64,000 nt of DNA from AP-15 sp963747735 (GTDB lineage Bacteria; Pseudomonadota; Alphaproteobacteria; ATCC43930; CGMCC-115725): contig CAVVGE010000008.1 in NCBI GenBank assembly GCA_963747735.1, positions 124,001 through 188,000 on the forward strand. Reading direction: 5' to 3'. This document shows, piece after piece, positions 62,104-64,000 of this stretch (positions are counted from its first letter, which is position 1; each line of letters begins with the position of its first letter). The notes beneath the pieces were generated by a model. The model was not told the DNA's origin. It made no database searches and worked only from the letters and a program-made list of their open reading frames with translations. The translations under genes and the position numbers were made by a program.

Positions 62104-64000
62104 ATGGCCGGGACCACACTTTTTAAGGTGGGCAGCGAAAGCGCCCTCGACACCGCGATCAGCTCGATCGATGTCGGCGGCAAGAATGCCGCGGCGAACA
62201 CCGCCTACACGATCGACATCACCGGCCCGATCGCGCTGACCGCCAACCTGACCGCACTCGACCTGATGAGCGGGTCATCGGTCGCGATCGCGGGGACCGA
62301 CGGCAACGGCGGCGTCGCGGTGCAGACGATCGACGGCAACGGCGTAAACGAAGGGTTTTTCATCAAAGCGGGGGTGGTGACGCTCGCCGATCTGACGATC
62401 GAACACGCGGTTGCGCAGGGCGGCGCCGGCGCAGCCGGCGGTGGCGGCGGTGGCGGTGCAGGCTTGGCGGTGGGCTGTTTCTCGGCTCGGGAGGCAGTGC
62501 CACGCTAATCGGCGTCGGCTTTTTATCGGATTCGGCGCATGGCGGCGCCGGCGCCCTCGGGTTTGGCGGAGGCGGCGGTGGCTTGAACGGCGGTAGCGGC
62601 GGCGGGTCTGGCGGCACCAGCGGGTTTGACAACGGCGGCGGCGGCGGGTTTGGCGGAGGTGGCGGGGGCGGTAGCACCCAGGGCTTTGGCGGCCGCGGCG
62701 GGTTTGGCGGCGGCGGCGGCGGCGAACCCGCCCGCCGGGGCGGCAACATTGGTGGATTTGGCGGGGGCGATGGCGGGGCCGCGGTGACGGCGCTGGCGGT
62801 GGCGGCGGGCTCGGCGCGGGCGGCGATATTTTTGTGCAGCAGGGCGGCACGCTGACGATCGAGGGCGGGAGCCTGGGTTCGGGCAGCGTCACCGGCGGCG
62901 CCGGGGGCAGCGCCGCCGGGGCGGGTCGGGCCTATGGCGGCGGCATCTTCATCGAGGGCGACCAGACGCTCACCTTGGCGCCACCCGCCGGCCAGAGCTT
63001 GACAGTCAGTGGCGTAATCGCTGACGAGACCGGCTCGCACGATGCGAGCGGCGCCACCGGACTCGGTGCGCTGGTGATCAGCGGCGGCACCGTGGTGCTC
63101 GACGCCGCCAACACCTATGCCGGGGCGACGACGATCGAGAGCGGCAAGCTTGTGCTCGGGCCGGGCGGCTCGATCGCCGCCAGCGGCGCGGTCGACCTCA
63201 GCGCCGCCGGCACCGCGCTCGTCATGCGGGCCGGCGGCAACCGATCACTTCAGGATTTGTCGGGTGTCGCCGGCAGCAGGATCGCGCTCGGCGGCAACAG
63301 TCTGACAATCGACGAGGTCCGCTTTCGCCACTTTCGCCGGCACGATCGCCGGCAGCGGCGACCTCGTCGTCCAGGTCGCCGGCACATTGATCCTGTCAGG
63401 AGACAACACCTACAGCGGCGGCACGACGATTGCCGGTGGGACGCTCGAGCTGACGGGACAAATCGCGGTCGGCACCGGCGCGATCGACTTTCAGGGCGGC
63501 ACGTTGGCAATCGACAACGCGGCATTCAGCAGCAATGCCTTCGCCAACGAGATCTTTGGGTTCGAGCTCGGCGACACGATCGAGCTGACCGGGCTCGGCT
63601 TTACCTCGGGCGCGCATTTCGCCTTCCAATCGGGGCAGGTGAGCGTCATCAGCGGCGGCACAACCGACGTCCTGACCTTTGGTGGCAGCCATGCTGCCGC
63701 GGACTTCAAGCTGGGGCAGGCCGGTAGCGGTTCGGCAATCATCGGCACGAACGCAAAGGCAGGGAGCGAAATCGCCCTCAACGCCTTGATCCGGACATTT
63801 CCTATGGTTTTGCCGGGCAATTACACGATCGATCTGACCGGTAATATCAACCTGACAACAGGCCTGTCGGCGATCGACCTGCCGGCCGACGCCTCGCTGA
63901 CGATCAACAGCAATGGCCACACGATCGACGGTAACGGCAATCAGAGCGGCTGGTTGTCAATTCGGGCGCGGTAACGCTCGCCGACCTGACGATCGAGGGT
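62104..64000 (+). CDS. Third modular glycine-rich beta-helix protein, frameshifted and running off the window
   Basis: Starts MAGTTLFKVGSESALDTAIS, the same plan as the gene at 54868: YTIDITGPIALTANLTALDL, then GFFIKAGVVTLADLTIEHAV and a polyglycine section. Frame changes fall near 62467, 62790, 63318 and 63960; rejoined, the product reads GGLFLGSGGSATLIGVGFLS, GDIFVQQGGTLTIEGGS and GDNTYSGGTTIAGGTLELTG. Then a second module begins (VLPGNYTIDLTGNINLTTGL) and continues past the edge. The upstream 130 bases are A/T-rich and hold no gene. Probably a paralogue that arose by duplication. Confidence 0.65.

Overview
The window is high-GC DNA from a bacterium that looks like an alphaproteobacterium, possibly near Rhodospirillales. 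The grounds are the homoserine dehydrogenase / GlpX / RecJ order, class I PHA synthase, a Ttg2D/HpnM-like protein, a PQQ dehydrogenase and PEP-CTERM proteins. The lineage is inference; no rRNA gene is present.

Layout. 1-9.8 kb: the end of a methyltransferase gene, a PEP-CTERM protein, a secreted beta-propeller, a large repeat protein with an RTX-like end (split by a frameshift), phaC and an OmpA-like lipoprotein. 10-20.7 kb: a plus-strand housekeeping block (hom, two methyltransferases, glpX, recJ, a DUF4337 protein), a minus-strand HAD hydrolase, a hydrolase-like/methyltransferase fusion and selB. 20.7-23.6 kb: a small decayed island inserted in the selenocysteine tRNA gene selC. It leaves a 39-bp copy of the 5' half of selC just after selB and the intact tRNA at the far end. 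Inside are a two-helix membrane protein, an A/T-rich methyltransferase gene and an integrase remnant.

23.8-40.4 kb: a HicBA-like gene pair, an NHL protein and a YqgE protein. Then comes a probable periplasmic oxidation operon: 2Fe-2S subunit, Tat-exported molybdopterin subunit, Rieske protein and a PQQ alcohol dehydrogenase with the lanthanide-type Asp pair. It is followed by glmS, a very large GltD/PyrK-like flavoprotein, an acyl-CoA ligase and a Ttg2D-like protein.

40.6-53.2 kb: directly after tRNA-Gln(CTG) lies a minus-strand three-component cassette. It encodes an Eco57I/PglX-like N6-adenine methyltransferase fused to a C-terminal TOPRIM domain, a DUF262/HNH (GmrSD-like) protein broken by one apparent base deletion, and a 1703-residue DEAH helicase with zinc and DUF1998-like regions and a nuclease-like tail. 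I read this as a candidate anti-phage defence system related in parts to DISARM, Druantia and BREX. It is the most interesting part of the window.

53.2-64 kb: a glycine-rich PEP-CTERM protein between two copies of a roughly 260-bp repeat, giant modular glycine-rich secreted proteins, fragments of an IS21 transposase and of a dehydrogenase gene, and a TPR-sulfotransferase gene with five frame changes. Apparent single-base frameshifts are concentrated here. They may be sequencing errors or gene decay; the sequence alone cannot decide.
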